Part shown: positions 50,901 to 63,700 of the stretch, in pieces | How the letters are laid out: each line of letters opens with the position of its first letter | Numbering within the stretch: position 1 is the first letter of the stretch | Assembly: GCA_020746105.1 (NCBI GenBank) | Contig: CM036617.1 | Coordinates: forward strand, 160,464,912-160,528,911 | Direction of reading: 5' to 3' | From: Trogon surrucura | Lineage: Eukaryota; Chordata; Aves; Trogoniformes; Trogonidae | Length of the DNA stretch: 64,000 nt | Notes under the pieces: model-generated | What the model was told of the DNA's origin: nothing | The model's input: the letters and a program-made list of their open reading frames with translations, nothing else | Database searches by the model: none | Made by a program: the position numbers and the translations under genes

Positions 50901-52743
50901 AATGACTCGTACCAACCATCCAATATGCAAGATGGGTCTTTTGAAAAACTGAAGGTACAGACACTTCCAATATTGTTACCCTTAGTAAATTGATAATATT
51001 TGGTCTGTGGATTTTATTGAAAGGGAAATAACCTATACAGTTGGTCCTTGGCCTACATAGAGTTCATTGGAAATAGTTCTGATGTGCCAAATCTGGCATA
51101 TTTGAGTGGTGTTTTGCCCCACAGATAATTGTTCTGTGGCAACTTGGGGTAGTTACATACGTATGCTCGTAAGAATTACCTGTTTCTGTACAGAAGGTTA
51201 GGAGACTTAGCATATTTGTATTAAAGGCTGGAATATTTTCCTTTCTCATAAATATTTGAATTGTTTGCTTAATGGATGCAGTGATAGTAGATGCATCAAC
51301 TTACTTTTATCTATATTCTGTTAACTCAGGCTTAACAGAGAAAGTCCTCATAGACTTTGGTCTGGAAAACAACATTTTCTAGGCAAAATAATTTGAGATC
51401 CATCCTTGTGTTATCAAGAAGCACATTGAAATAGCTTTAGGGACTGGAAGATAGTCCAGCTGTATCTCACCACACAGATGTCAAAGCAGAAATGTAAACT
51501 ATGTAGTAGTTTTTGTGGTTTGTAGCAAAAGGCAGTTCTATGTTTAAGAGTTCACATGTGGACCCTTTCATCCTAAGTCCTTGCATTAGCGCAACCCCAG
51601 AAATGCTTTCTTCAACACAATTGCAAACGGTAAAAACTAATCATAGTTGCAGTTTGACTGTAGAGTCTTTTGACTTGGTCATCTGAAAAGGTTCATACTG
51701 AGTGCTATTGCTTTTACCAATCAGGTTAAAGTGTGGATTATTTTTAATGAAGGTAGCTGAGATCCTTTCATGCCCCCAGTTTTATCTGGTCAGAGTTACT
51801 GGGTCAAAAACTTACACTTCAGATGAGGATTTATCTCCCCTTGCTTCAGACATCTAAAAATATGCTTCTGATCTAGGTTAGAAATCGGGCTCCTTTTTAG
51901 AGAGAAAGAATGAGAGAGGCACCTAAAAAGGACAATCCTTCCCACTTTTCTTAAGATGTCTTAAAATGTGATGACTCCCCTTATTCTACTGATGTAGCTG
52001 TAGGCAGCGTCTTGGAATCTGGCCCAAATATAGGCTAAGTTCGATAAAAAGCTCATCTATAGCACTAAGTAATCTCAGGACTGCCTTTCTCAGGCATGAA
52101 CAATGTCACAGGCTCTTGCGGACAGGATGACACTTGTGCTGAGCTGGTACAAAGTCACCATTGCCTGGTACTGGGCACTGAACGCTCACAGCATCACTTT
52201 AGAGGGAGCTGGTGCCAGCAGCGAGGGTCAGTAGCACATCCACAGGCCTGCATATTTAACCTTATACAGAATGCTCAGAAGTGACAGTGAGGAAAATTCA
52301 TGTGCCTGTGCCTTGGTGTGGGAGCTGAGGAACTAGCTTCTGTCTTTTGCTTTCTTTTTTTTAATGTTTTATTTTATCTTCATCTTCCCACCCTACACAC
52401 CTGACTGATGCTGAATACAACCCATCCCTTGGGGCATGTAACGTTCCGTTTTAGTAGGGAAATGGAATTGCAATCATAAAAAATTGATGGCTGTCTGAAG
52501 CAGCAGTTAATCTTGCTTGAGAACTGCATCATTAACCTACAACACAACATACACATTATGGACACATTTATAAATGGGAGAGAGTGTAGACTTCAGCTTC
52601 TAATTTCCTTCTTGTGGAGACTCATAAAGATCACAGGGAAAATGCTGCCTTTGACATACTGCAGTGCTAGACCTCTCTGCTTCTGTAACTCCTTTCAGAG
52701 GAAGGATAGTTCTCTGTGGACATTGTCACTGGACTAGAATAAT
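47946..52743. other. Intergenic sequence, no gene recognised
   Basis: AT-rich unique sequence. A short (CA/TA)n stretch lies near 50288-50312. No transposon or gene recognised. Confidence 0.6.
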
Positions 52744-53421
52744 AGATTCATAGAATCACTAAGTTTGGAAAAGACGTCCAAGATCATCAAGTCCAACACC
52801 ACCATGACTACTAAACCATGCCTCTAAGCACGACATCTACATGTTTTTAAAACACCTCCAGGGATGGTGACTCCACCACTTTCCTGGGCAGCCTCTTCCA
52901 ATGCTTCCCCACTCTTTCAGTAAAGAAATTTTTACACATACCCAATCTAAACCTCCTCTGGCACAACTTGAGGCTATTTCCTCTCATCTTGTCGCTTGTT
53001 ACTTGGGAGAAGAGACTGAGCCCCACCTCTGCAACCTCCTTTCAGGCAGTTGTAGAGAGCAATAAGGTCTCCCCTCAGCTTCCTTTTCTCCAGGCTAAAC
53101 AACTCCAGTTCCCTCAGCTGCTCCACATAAGACTTGTTCTCCAGACCTTTCACCAGCTTTGTTGCCTTTCTCTGGATCTACTGCAGTGCCTCAATGTCTT
53201 TCTTGAAGAGAAGGGCCCAAAACTGAACACTAGTACTCAAGGTGCAGCCTCACCAGTGCCAAGTATAGGAGCACAGTCACCTCCCTACACCTGCTCACTA
53301 CACTGTTTCTGATACAGACGAGGATGCTCTTGGCCTTCTTGGCCACCTGGGCACACTGCTGGCTCATGTTCACCTGTCACCCAGCACACCCAGATCCTTT
53401 TCCTGCCAGACAGCTTTCCAG
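52744..53421 (-). repeat. CR1 LINE, 3' part, - strand
   Basis: Starts with agattcatagaatcactaag and gatcatcaagtccaacacca and continues through cctccagggatggtgactcc, gtaaagaaatttttac and acacccagatccttttcc. It belongs to the same subfamily as the copies at 58866 and 60547. Confidence 0.93.
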
Positions 53422-56400
53422 GGTTTGGGATTTTTTTCTGAGTGATAAATAAACAGGATTTTTAAAATGTATTTTTCAGACAGAAGACATAAATTTAAAA
53501 AAAATTTAAATCACCATTTCACAGCATCCCACTTCTCAGGTACATTTAACCTGTTTCAATAGCGGAGTTGCAGAAATACACTTAAATTTGTCCAGCTATG
53601 AATTCTGTCCAAGATGACCCTGTATTTCCTTTCCTTTCATACAATTGCCAACCACAAATATCTTTGAGAGAGACCAGAAAGTCACAGCTAGCAATCTGGT
53701 TCTCAGTTGCTTCTAAATACAATGGAGTTAGGGTTGCTAAAGAGGATTTTGCAATTTAAGAAAGAAGTGGAAAAGATTCTGATCTGTGGTAAGAGAGAGA
53801 AAGGCTCTGGCAGCTGAGTGTCTTAAGCACAACACTTTCTCATCTTCTGCCTATTTTTCAAGGACAGTGACATTAGCTGGAACTGTAAAGAGTGAAAAGC
53901 GGCGGCAGAGAGCTTACTGCCAAAAAGTATCTTGTCAAGCTGTATGTGTGTGTCATTTACATATAACCTCAGAGGTGTTTCCTGATAAGACACAATCTGC
54001 TTGCTGTTCTCAAAGCTTAAAAATGATGGCAACAGTACCCTGGCTAGGCTGTGGCCTTGAAGTGAGTGGATCAAAAAAAAAATTTCCAGGAACTGATGAG
54101 AGCCTGTAATTGAAAGTCTTCTTTCTCAAGCATACTCCTAAAATTTCCGTTCCCTCTTGTACATTCACTATGGAAATTAATTTGGTACGGAAAAGTTATT
54201 CTTGGCAAAACAGAGATCTGTCTTTGGGAAGTTTCATAGTGCAACCAGTCACTAAAACCAGACTTTGCTGTCCCAGCAGCGCACCTGTAAACAACTGGGA
54301 GTGAATGGAGAGCTTAGAAATATTCCTTTTCCTAGTTTTTATTTTTTGTTTAGAAAACAAATAAACTGGAAATATTTCTCAGGAAAGGGGAGGACTGAAA
54401 GTACAAGTGAGAACTGAACTTAGCATTGGTAGGAAATGCATGAATTACGTTCAGTTCTACAATGCCCTGTGTCCCTGGTGTACAGAAGCCTGCTGTTTAG
54501 CTGGACTCCTCCTAAGCTGGAGGATAAAAGTGTTTTCCTTACACTCTGAGCTTACCCTCTTTAACCACTGACATATGCGTCTTAAGGGATTGACATAATA
54601 AAGAAGGAATCCTACGAGGCTGTGTCCGTCAGTAGACAGAAGGGAGGACAAATTGGGCCACAGATCCACCCAAGGGTCCTCCCAACCTCCGAGTGTTGCA
54701 TTCAGGGTTTTGCTGAGACCCGCACGCCAGCACTGGTGCAACTTGAGGCTTGTGTCTTTGGGGAAGGCAGCGTGCAGGAAAGCCAAGGCATGAGCTTGCA
54801 GCATCCCCTTTGCATCTGTGTGCTGTGCGGGCGCTGCGTGCACTCTGCGCGGGCGAGAGGCAGGTTACTTTGCTCCTCGTGCAGTTCAGGCACTGTTTAA
54901 ATCTCAGACATATACTCAGAGCTAGCTTTCATCTTGTTTTAAAGCACCTTGTGCCTAAACTATGTATTTCAGTTAAAACAAGCTGTTGTCAACAAGAATA
55001 CAATTATCAAAGTTAAAAATATACAGAGCAGCCTCCTTAGATGGATCCCTAGTACAACACAGAGCTTCGGGAGTTAACATTCTGAGCACTGTAACTCACC
55101 ACTCACCTTGCCTGCTGCACACAAACTTCTTTGGAGGTCCTCTAAAGGTGATATGGACATCCTCTGTAAGGGCAGAAGTGCCTGTTCCCAGCGTGTGCTT
55201 GTCAGGAATATTCTGGTGTCCTGCTGTGTGGCTGAAGGTTGTGGGTACTACAATAATACAAACTGTCGTGGGTGACCGAGGCTTTCCTGTCAGCCTGGAC
55301 ACTGACCCTCTAGGAGAGGGTGGAGAGTCATCTCATCCTGCCCCTAAACCTTGCCTTGTCTTGGTCTGAGTTGTCTATTTAGCTTTTAAGGGCTCTAAGG
55401 AATATTAAAGACATTTAATCAAGAAGTTTTGAAAAAAAAGACAAATAATTTCTAAATTGCTGGTAACAGAGCCCCTTCGGAGCAAACTTATTACAGTTCT
55501 GTGTAAGCATCAGCCACTCGTATATGATAGTGTCAGATCTCTGCTGGGAAGAGATGGAAGGTGTCCCCTGAACATAAGAAGCCCGAAGGAGTTCGCACAC
55601 TGTGAGTTTTCTTCCATTCATCTCTGCTTTCAAAGTGGCTGAGGACATCTGAAGCTGGGCTTAACTTCTGTGTTTAATAGGCTTTGCACTCTATATCTGT
55701 GTAAGTCCTTATCAGAAATTGGCACCCCAAGGAAAATTAGAGGTACTAATCATGTGAGCATGTTCTGTGGACAGAGGATTACTATATCACCAGCACAGCT
55801 TTTAATTGGGATGGGTCAAATGCTTTCAGGCTTGCTGTTCCTCACTGCACCCATTCCCCAGATCCTAAATATCACACAAGGATTAATTCCTCCATCGTGT
55901 GAGACAGATCCTGCCGTCTCTCAGCAGCAATACAAGATCCACAATCGGATCTCAGTAGAAGTCCTGTCTTGGTCAGGTTTATGATAAATGGCAAGTTAGT
56001 GGGTCCTGACTGTCCAGCCTGGTGATTCTCTCCAACGGATGGAAAAATTTGCTCTTGGAAAGGGGGGCTTCAGTATTGCAGGCAAGTATCTGCTAGAAGA
56101 CAAGCTGAGACCAAGCCAGAAATAATTACTGGAAGTTTAAGAAAGTATGTCAGGATTTTGCCTTATGGACCTTAACAAGAAAGAGAAAACTTCTTTACCT
56201 TGCTCTAGAAGGAAGCTTATTTTTCTTGTTACAAATTAAATAAAAATTACAGAACAAAGTACAGTGAGTTATTAGAGCTGGTAGCTCTGTCTGACCTTTT
56301 CCACTCCAAAATCTAATCCCAAAGAAGCAGTGTTCCTGGAAATCTAATTTTGCCTTCGAGGCTGATTAATTATTTGATCATGCAAGCACTGGCCAGCCAA

Positions 56401-58017
56401 ACAGTTTACCTTTCCTGCATGGCTGCTGTTCCAGTTAACAACGTAGCCTCAGAGAATAGTCAGTTTAGAGTTTAAACTGAGAAGCTGTAGAGATTTTCAC
56501 ACATTGTAACTGGATTCACTCCCACACCTGTTTCTTGAACAAGCAAAAATAGGTGTCTGTATAAACATAAAGAAACATACAGCTTTTGGAAGGATGGAGT
56601 GTTATAAACAGCTACTTTGATTGCTGGTGATACACTAGAAATTTTGATGTGATAGATATTTTCCATAGCACCCCTTGGTTTTAAGTGATGTGTGTTTGGG
56701 ACCTAGAAAGACACAAAATGTCTTGGTGATGGAACGTTAAAGCCAAGCAGCTTAAAGTGCTGAAAGGAGAAGGCACTTCAGGCACAGGTCACTGGCAGGA
56801 AGCCACTGCTATGGCTCTAGCATAGGATGAAATAAAGCAGAGCATGAAGCTGGTGCCCAGGGTAGCCCACTGTGCTTGCAGTCCGCAGGCACTCAGCCTA
56901 TCCTGCAAATGTACAGTCTTGTGAAAATTGTATCATCTCTTCTTTAAAGTGGATAATACTGGGTAAAATGGCACTTATTTTTTGACTTGGCACTATAGTT
57001 TTCTGCAGTGACAATGGAAAAATGCAAGGATAGGTACAGCATGTGTTTGACATCCTTACTTGTTTTGTGCCCAGAAATTTTGCCAAGTGGAATTCAAAAA
57101 TTTTGAATATTTGTTTGGAGTTTGGAGATGGCCAGCAGCCTTGTCAGATAAAAGACTATGCACCGCTACCAGTCACACCATGTATGTCGCCTTATTTCTG
57201 TTCCAGGAATTGTGCTTGAGCACCTGGAAATAACTGTCCCTGAAAGGACAGTGAGGCACTGGGATAGATTATCCAGGAAGACTGCAGTATCCTCAGTGCT
57301 GGAAAAGGTCTCAAGAAACAGGTAGAAAGCTTTCTGACAAACATGACATATACCTAGTTCATCCCTGCAAGGATCGAGTCCTTTCTAGCTCTGCATTCAT
57401 GAACTCTCCTTACAAAATATTCCTAGAGAAATGTGAGGATGCCTGCTGTAGCGTGGACATTTGCCTTGCAGACTTCCTGTGAATAAAGCTTTCTCTGACA
57501 AAACAAACAGCAATCCTGGAAAAACCTCCCACTCTTTGGAATAACACCCCACGCTTCAGAATAACCCTCTCTGTAACTTGCCACACATCCCTCTCAACAA
57601 CATTTCTCTGTTTCTGCTGAACCAAGGGCTCATCTGTAATTCTCAGTAGAAGTGTACATCACAAATACTACCTCCCTGTCTGCCAAAAGGTAAAGGTGAG
57701 AACAGCAAACTGATTAAGAAAGGCATTTTTTTAAAACTGTGTTCCCCTACATGACAATGTAGTTTGGAGAACATTCTGTTTATGCAAAACTTTTTTTTCT
57801 CAGAGGTAACTGTCTCCCAGGGAAACTAAAATACTCTGGTGCAGGCTTCTCCCTCAGCCCTTTCCACATCCTGAAGCCATTATGCATCAGTTCTCAGCGC
57901 TGTCCATTTCTCCGTGTTATTCTCCTCTGGCAAAGCTTGCTTATCTGCTCGGAGCTCCAGCTGAGTGCTGCAGAGTGTACAGCCCCAGTGCAGGCTGGAG
58001 ACATCCCTTAACCTTGG
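53422..58017. other. Intergenic sequence, no gene recognised
   Basis: Mixed composition. Short open frames (for example 54457-54843 antisense and 54986-55369 sense) have no recognisable content. Confidence 0.6.
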
Positions 58018-58765
58018 TGTCCTGGCTTGAGAGCACCAGGACAAAAGCTCTCTGGAGCTCCTGACTCTGGTGGCAATCACAGTGCGGGGAGGAAGGGCAG
58101 CTGTGCCTATGGGGAGGAGATGATGGGTCAGGTGACCTGAATGGATCAATCATAGTATTCCTGCCCATGGTTCTCAGTATCACAGAATATATATATATAT
58201 ATATATATATAAAAGGGCCCCTAAGAAGCACCCCGGGGGCTTTAGTGCCTGCTGTGCTGAGAGGATTCACAATGGCTGTTCCTCATTTCTCCCTGTGCTG
58301 TTGGTGTTGCCTTCTGTTTTCACACTGCAGAGGAGTGCTGTTTGTTAGGACAGGTTTGTCTTCCCCTGCTTGCCCAGGTGGGAGTGGCATGGCTCCTTTT
58401 CTGGTTTTTTGGGCTATCGTCGTCACTCTGGGATTAGGCACTCCCATCTGCTACCAAGTTCAGTCTGGGATTTTTTGTATCTTCTTGGGACCTTGTTGTC
58501 ATCTGCAAGGTGTGGTCCCCGTATTAATGTATTCTCTTGTGTCTTTGAGCGTATTTACACACTTGTATATAGCTTTATATAATTTGACATCTAAATTGTT
58601 ATTTGTTAGTATTTTTTTTTTTTCATTAAACTGGTTTGAGGGGTTTTTTTAAGCATCGAGCTTCTCTTCCTGGTTCCTCTGTTATCTTCCACTGGGAGAG
58701 TGGGAGGGAGATCACAGAGCGTGTCTTTCAAAGTTCAGTATCCAGCCCAGCCTTAAACTTTGACA
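58018..58765 (-). mobile_element. Antisense LTR-like element, ERVL type, decayed
   Basis: Read in reverse complement it starts TGTCAAAGTTTAAGGCTGGG, comparable to the TGTCATGGTTTAACCCCAGC start of the LTR at 13018. It then has a purine-rich block, cccactctcccagtgg, and cagtttaatg in the same order as that LTR. The other end (58018, TGTCCTGGCTTG) matches the complement of the AGGACA terminus. No target duplication is seen. A (TA)n run (58185-58211) lies inside. A 161-codon open frame across it (58167-58652) is probably chance. Confidence 0.5.
58185..58211. repeat. (TA)n microsatellite
   Basis: About 13 TA dinucleotides. Confidence 0.9.
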
Positions 58766-58865
58766 CGGGTGCTTCTCTTCCTGATCTCTGCAGTCATATC
58801 CTGGGAGAAATGCAGAAACAAAGAAAACATTTTCTAAGGATTTTTAATGTCTGGGGCACAGGCTG

Positions 58866-59656
58866 TATCCATGGGCCCAGGCCATGAAGTTCAACAAGGC
58901 CAAGTGCTGGATCCTGCACTTGGGTCACAACAAGCCCAAGCAGTTCTACAGGCTTGGGGAAGAGTGATTGGAAAGTTGCCTGTGAGAAAAGGACCTGGGG
59001 ATGCTGTTTGATAGGTGGCTGAATGTGAGCCAGCAGTGTGCCCAGGTGGCCAAGAAGGCCAATGGCATCCTGGCCTGTATTAGGAACAGCGTGGTCAGTG
59101 AGAGTAGGGAGGTGATTGTCACCCTGTACTCAGTGCTGGTGAGGCTGCATCTCAAATCCTCTGTTCAGTTTTGGGCTCCTCACTACAAGAAATACATTGA
59201 AGTGCTGGAGCAAGTCCAGAGGAGGGTAGTGAAGCTGATGAAGGGATTTGAGCGCAAGTCTTAGGAGGAGTGTCTGAGGGAACTGGGGTTGTTCATCCTG
59301 GAGAAAAGGAGGCTGAGGGGAGACCTTATCATTCTCTACAACCACCTGAAAGGAGGTTGCAGTGAGGTGGGGGTCGGTCTCTCGTCCTAAGTAATAAGTG
59401 ATAGGAAAAGAGGAGATGGCCTTAAGTTGTTCCAGGAAGGTTTAGATTGGATTTTAGTAAAAATTTCTTTACTGAAAGAGTGAGGAAACATTGGAAGAGG
59501 CTGCCCAGGAAAGTGGTGGAGTCACCAGCCCTGGAGATGTTCAAAAAACATGTAGATGTGGCACTTTGGGACATGGTTTAGTAGTCATGGTAGTGTTGGG
59601 CTGACAGTTGGACTTGATGATCTTGGAGGTCTTTTCCAACCTAAATGATTCTATGA
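58866..59656 (+). repeat. CR1 LINE, 3' part, + strand
   Basis: Contains ttcaacaaggccaagtgctg, gcccaggtggccaagaaggc and ggcatcctggcctg, and ends in ggacttgatgatcttggagg and ctaaatgattctatga. This is the end of ORF2 plus the 3'UTR. It is the best preserved CR1 in the window. Confidence 0.95.
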
Positions 59657-60546
59657 CCTGAACCTCTAATATTCTAGGACCTGACAGACCTGATGATTGT
59701 CCACCACCCGCTGTGACAGCGCAACGCCAGGGTGATGGCACTCAAAACCCGACTGGCAGTTTTGGGGCAACTTCAGAGATTTGAATGGGGATTGGGATGG
59801 TGGCAGGTCTGTATCAGTGGCAGCCCCTGACACAGGCAACAGCGGTTGGCCCTGAGGGGAGCCTGTACCCCGCTGGGCCCTTGCTCTCCCCTGACAGTCA
59901 CAACCAGTGTTACCGTTGCTAATAAACATGCCTGGCCTGCAACTGCCTGGCTGGCCCTGGCCCTAATCACTGTGTCCATGGGGGCTTCCAGCCCTGCTGA
60001 GGAGCCCCCCTCCACCTGGCTGACCGGTCCTACCCCATCCTGCCAAAAGGTAAACCCGAGGTAACCCCTGCTCCAGAGGTGTCTGGGTTGTTCACCACTT
60101 GCATTCAGAGAGATTGCCATGATCCTGCGCATCCCAACAATGGTTTAGATAGAATTCAAGATAATAACAAAGCTGCTATAAATCTAGAGGGGGATGGTGT
60201 ATCTTGGATAACTCCTCTTGAAAGCTCATTTATCAGTGGTGATGGAAAAGCCTGGGGAGCTCTTTTGCTTGTGGTGAGGGGAGAACATGGTGAGGAAACT
60301 ATAGTGACGTTTCACTGAGGTGAGAATGTTGTTGGGGGACAAATGGTTTAAAGCACCCCTGACACAGGGCTCACTGGCAGCTCTTTTTCCTCTAACTGTG
60401 CATCATATAAAAGAAAAAACATAAATAAAGTAGGAGATTTGGGAGTTTCTCCTTCTGCTACCAAAACCATCCAGCTGAGGTATCTGTTAGCTTATTCCTG
60501 CAGGAAGTCTCGCTCTGCCAGGGTTTTTTTGGTGCTGCTGATTCAA
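59657..60546. other. Unassigned segment between two tail-to-tail CR1 copies
   Basis: GC-richer than its surroundings up to about 60080. In one frame it is open from 60001 to the TGA at 60319-60321 (106 codons). In another frame, 59846-60064, a hydrophobic run (AWLALALITVSMGA) looks like a signal or membrane segment. The composition recalls retroviral envelope debris, but I cannot match it to anything. Confidence 0.4.
60001..60321 (+). CDS. Unrecognised 106-codon open stretch
   Basis: Open from just after a TGA at 59998 to the TGA at 60319-60321, with no ATG start near its 5' end. The product would be soluble, with two Cys near LFTTCIQRDC and a C-terminal part rich in Gly and hydrophobic residues (ISGDGKAWGALLLVVRGEHG). 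No homology recognised. It may be the remnant of an exon or of a mobile element. Confidence 0.15.
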
Positions 60547-60765
60547 ATCATAGAAGCATAGAATCGTTTTAGTTGGAAAAGACCTTTAAGATCAAGTCCA
60601 ACAATTAACCTAATGCTGCCAAGCTCACCACTAAGCAATATTCCTAAGCACCACATCTACACGTCTTTTAAATACCTCCAGGGATGGTGACTCCACCACT
60701 TCCCTGGACAATCTGTTACAATTCTTTACAGCCCTTTCTGTGAAGAAATTTCTCCTAACATCAGA
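60547..60765 (-). repeat. CR1 LINE 3' fragment, - strand
   Basis: Starts with aatcatagaagcatagaatc and agttggaaaagacctttaag and continues through cctccagggatggtgactcc and gtgaagaaatttctcctaac. Similarity is lost at about 60765. Confidence 0.93.
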
Positions 60766-63700
60766 TCAGGCCATAAATTGGGAAAGAGAGCCAAAAAAAG
60801 ACCAGGTTTCTTATCAAATCAGTGTTAACTGCAATGCCAGCAGCTGCAAAGGGCAGCTGGCCCAGCCGCTGGAGGAAGTAAAAGGGACGTTCTTTGATTC
60901 CTCCCCAGCCTGTGCCTGAGTCCTGAGGAGCCAAATTGGCTGATGTGAGGACATGTGGAGCATGGGGACAGGGATCTCCCCTTTCCTCCAGGCCATGTGC
61001 CACCTCCTCTGTGCCCCACAGCACCTCTGAGGTTAGGACACCCATCTGTCCCCCCTGCCTTTTGCGCCTCAGGACTGCAAAACTCAGTTTTGTCTGTGCC
61101 ACTGAGGAGCCTTGATCTGACCTTGCTGTGCTACAGTCGCAAAGGAGCAGGAAGTTGCGGTTTAGCTCAAGGCCACCCAGTTAGCTGTGATCCGGGGTGT
61201 CTCTCCTAGGAGCAGCTCAGTGTAGGGGAATTTCTATCCTTGTCCCAGCAGATCTGGCTCTGCATAGGCAAAAGGGCGAAAGTAAGTTCATTTTCAGGCC
61301 TGAGCCCTTATTTTGTGTTTTTCGACACCCAGGGTCCCTGTTTTTTCATTATGGTTTTCATTATATGCAGGACTAGCCCTGGGAGCCTAAAAAAAATATG
61401 AAGGGCCTTAAAGGTATAGAAACACAAGGCTCTCCTCCCTTTGTGGGGATCACTTTCCAGCTGAAGTTCAGCGTTGATTTCTCTTTGAGACTCAGAAGCA
61501 GCACTCAGAACTCCCCTCCACCCCCGCAATTTGTAAATGTGTATCTCCTTAGGGGTAGAAGATGAAAGCTGCTTATTCAGTCATCAAGAGTTAAATGAAG
61601 GGGCAGCACAGCATTCCTTACCTCATCTAGGTCTAATATAGCATCCCCTCAGGCTAGATGAGTGTTGCGGTCCTGAGGCTCTTGCTTTCCTCTCTGGTAG
61701 GAAGAGAAAAGCAGTGCCTTCTCTCTTAGTCCACTGTAATCCTAGGTGTTGCGATGGCTCCAGCAGCTGCTGGGTGTGGAGCTGCTGTGGCCTGTCTGCC
61801 CTGAGCTAAGTAGGCTGTGCTAGTGTCAGGAACACACTGAGACGGTTCCTTATGAGGAAGCTGGGACTAAAACTGTCTGGTGTGTTCTATGCATCAATCC
61901 GGGGCTGATATTCAGGAGGAGAATGGGGTTTCACAGTTCACACGTGAGGTATGGAAGAGACAGGGGAGAAGCATTTACCTAATCATTATCTTTTACCTGG
62001 AACTCTGTGCCTCCACATATTGACCCGTGGTCACCTGCAGATTATAAACTTGCTGGCAGAGGAGCTGCCTTCATTCAAGGTAGATCCAGTACAAGATACT
62101 GTGGTGGGCTTTTTCACCGATTAGAGATCTGTAATGACATCGTGGGTGATTAACAATGATGAACATTGTTTGCAAAAGTGTGGAAAACAGCCAGGAAACT
62201 TGTTCTGTTAGGTATTACTTGGAGAGCAGATGAGACAGACCATAAAGAGCTTTTAAGTTGTGACTGATGGTGGGTAATACTGATACAGTGCAAGGAGGCA
62301 GGCGCTACGGTAGGAGAAATAGCTAAGGTTAACACAAATAAGTTCACTGGGATGGAAACATTAAAATGCTGTATTCTGTCTTGCTCTTCTGCTTCTGGTT
62401 AGTCCACAAGTCTTCCCTCTTCTGTGAGGCATCAGTGGGCATGTATGACAACACGCATGCTGTCTGTTCTTTGGAGGTAAAGCAGCTGAGGCACAGAAGG
62501 TGAAGCACTAGCCTTACGTACCATCTTAGTAGTAGAGGTAGAAGCAGAATAAAAGTCTGCTGCTGACAGTACTACCACTATTAACCTACTAATGATATTG
62601 CTGAAGGAAAGAAAAGGCAGTAACTCAAGGGCACAATGGTAACATCTCACTGTTTGAAGTATAGTGCTAGTCCAGAATTGGAGATCTTTTTAGTGTGTAC
62701 TGAACATAATTTGCCCACGAATGGAAAAACAAAGAATTGCACCAGCTTGCAGTTTGAAAAATTGCCTTTGCTAGCTAAAATTGCTGGGAGTAACAGATTC
62801 GAAAATTGAGCTACTGAATTAGTCCCAAATGGAAACTGTGACAGCCAGCCTTAACGTGGAGAAAATTGGATTTAAGAATTGGACCTTGGGCATAGCAGGA
62901 TGTCTAGGAAGTCGCTGTGCTATAGCGGATGAACTCATATGGAGCATGGATTTCATGCTGGTGAATAGCAATGCAATAAATGTTCTACACAAACATTACA
63001 AACCCAGGCTGGAGAAATTTCCTTTAAAGAGGTGACACAGGTGAGAAATTTTTTTGTATACAAGCAATCTACTGTGAGCAAACTGCAGTGCTGAAGGGCC
63101 ACAGCCACCCTCACCACTGTGTGTGGCATCTTCCCAGTGCATGAAGGAGAAGGAAGGAAATGCTCGCTGAGACAGACTAATGAGAGTGGAAAGGGCAAAT
63201 GCTTCTGAGTGATTTCATGTGTGCAAAAGCATTTCCAGGGTCAGGCCTCAGTTACAAAGACTCCAGAAGAACAGCATCCCTGGTACATCAGGAAGCTCTG
63301 TAGAAATGATAACAACTATGCCCTTAGGGTATGGTAGGTTCTAGTTCTGTGTGGTTGGATAAGGAAATGGTGAGAGTAGGTGTAGAAAGTTTTGAAAGGG
63401 GCTGCACACTTAGGCAAGTTAGGCCTGAAAGATTTTCTGAAGAAGACAGCAAGCTTTATTAATGTCCTCCTAATACCAGCTTGCCTCATTCACACATGGG
63501 AAAAAAACGCATTGCTACTACCCAACTTACAAATGATAGTTTCTAGTCTTGAAGAATTAAATTCTGCAAGCATTTTAGATGGAAAAACAATCTCTGTGAG
63601 AAACACTTGTGAGCACCTTTGCTTGTTGGGGGGTAAGGGTTCACAGGACTAGTGCCTACAAAGCATTAACAATAAACAACAACAAAACCCTTAGCAACTC

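Noticed and set aside
54457..55369. Overlapping open frames of 128 and 127 codons
   Set aside because: No recognisable domain, splice context or codon pattern.
58167..58652. Open frame of 161 codons with hydrophobic runs
   Set aside because: It starts in a TA microsatellite and crosses an LTR-like element. The hydrophobicity follows from T-rich sequence; no protein family recognised.
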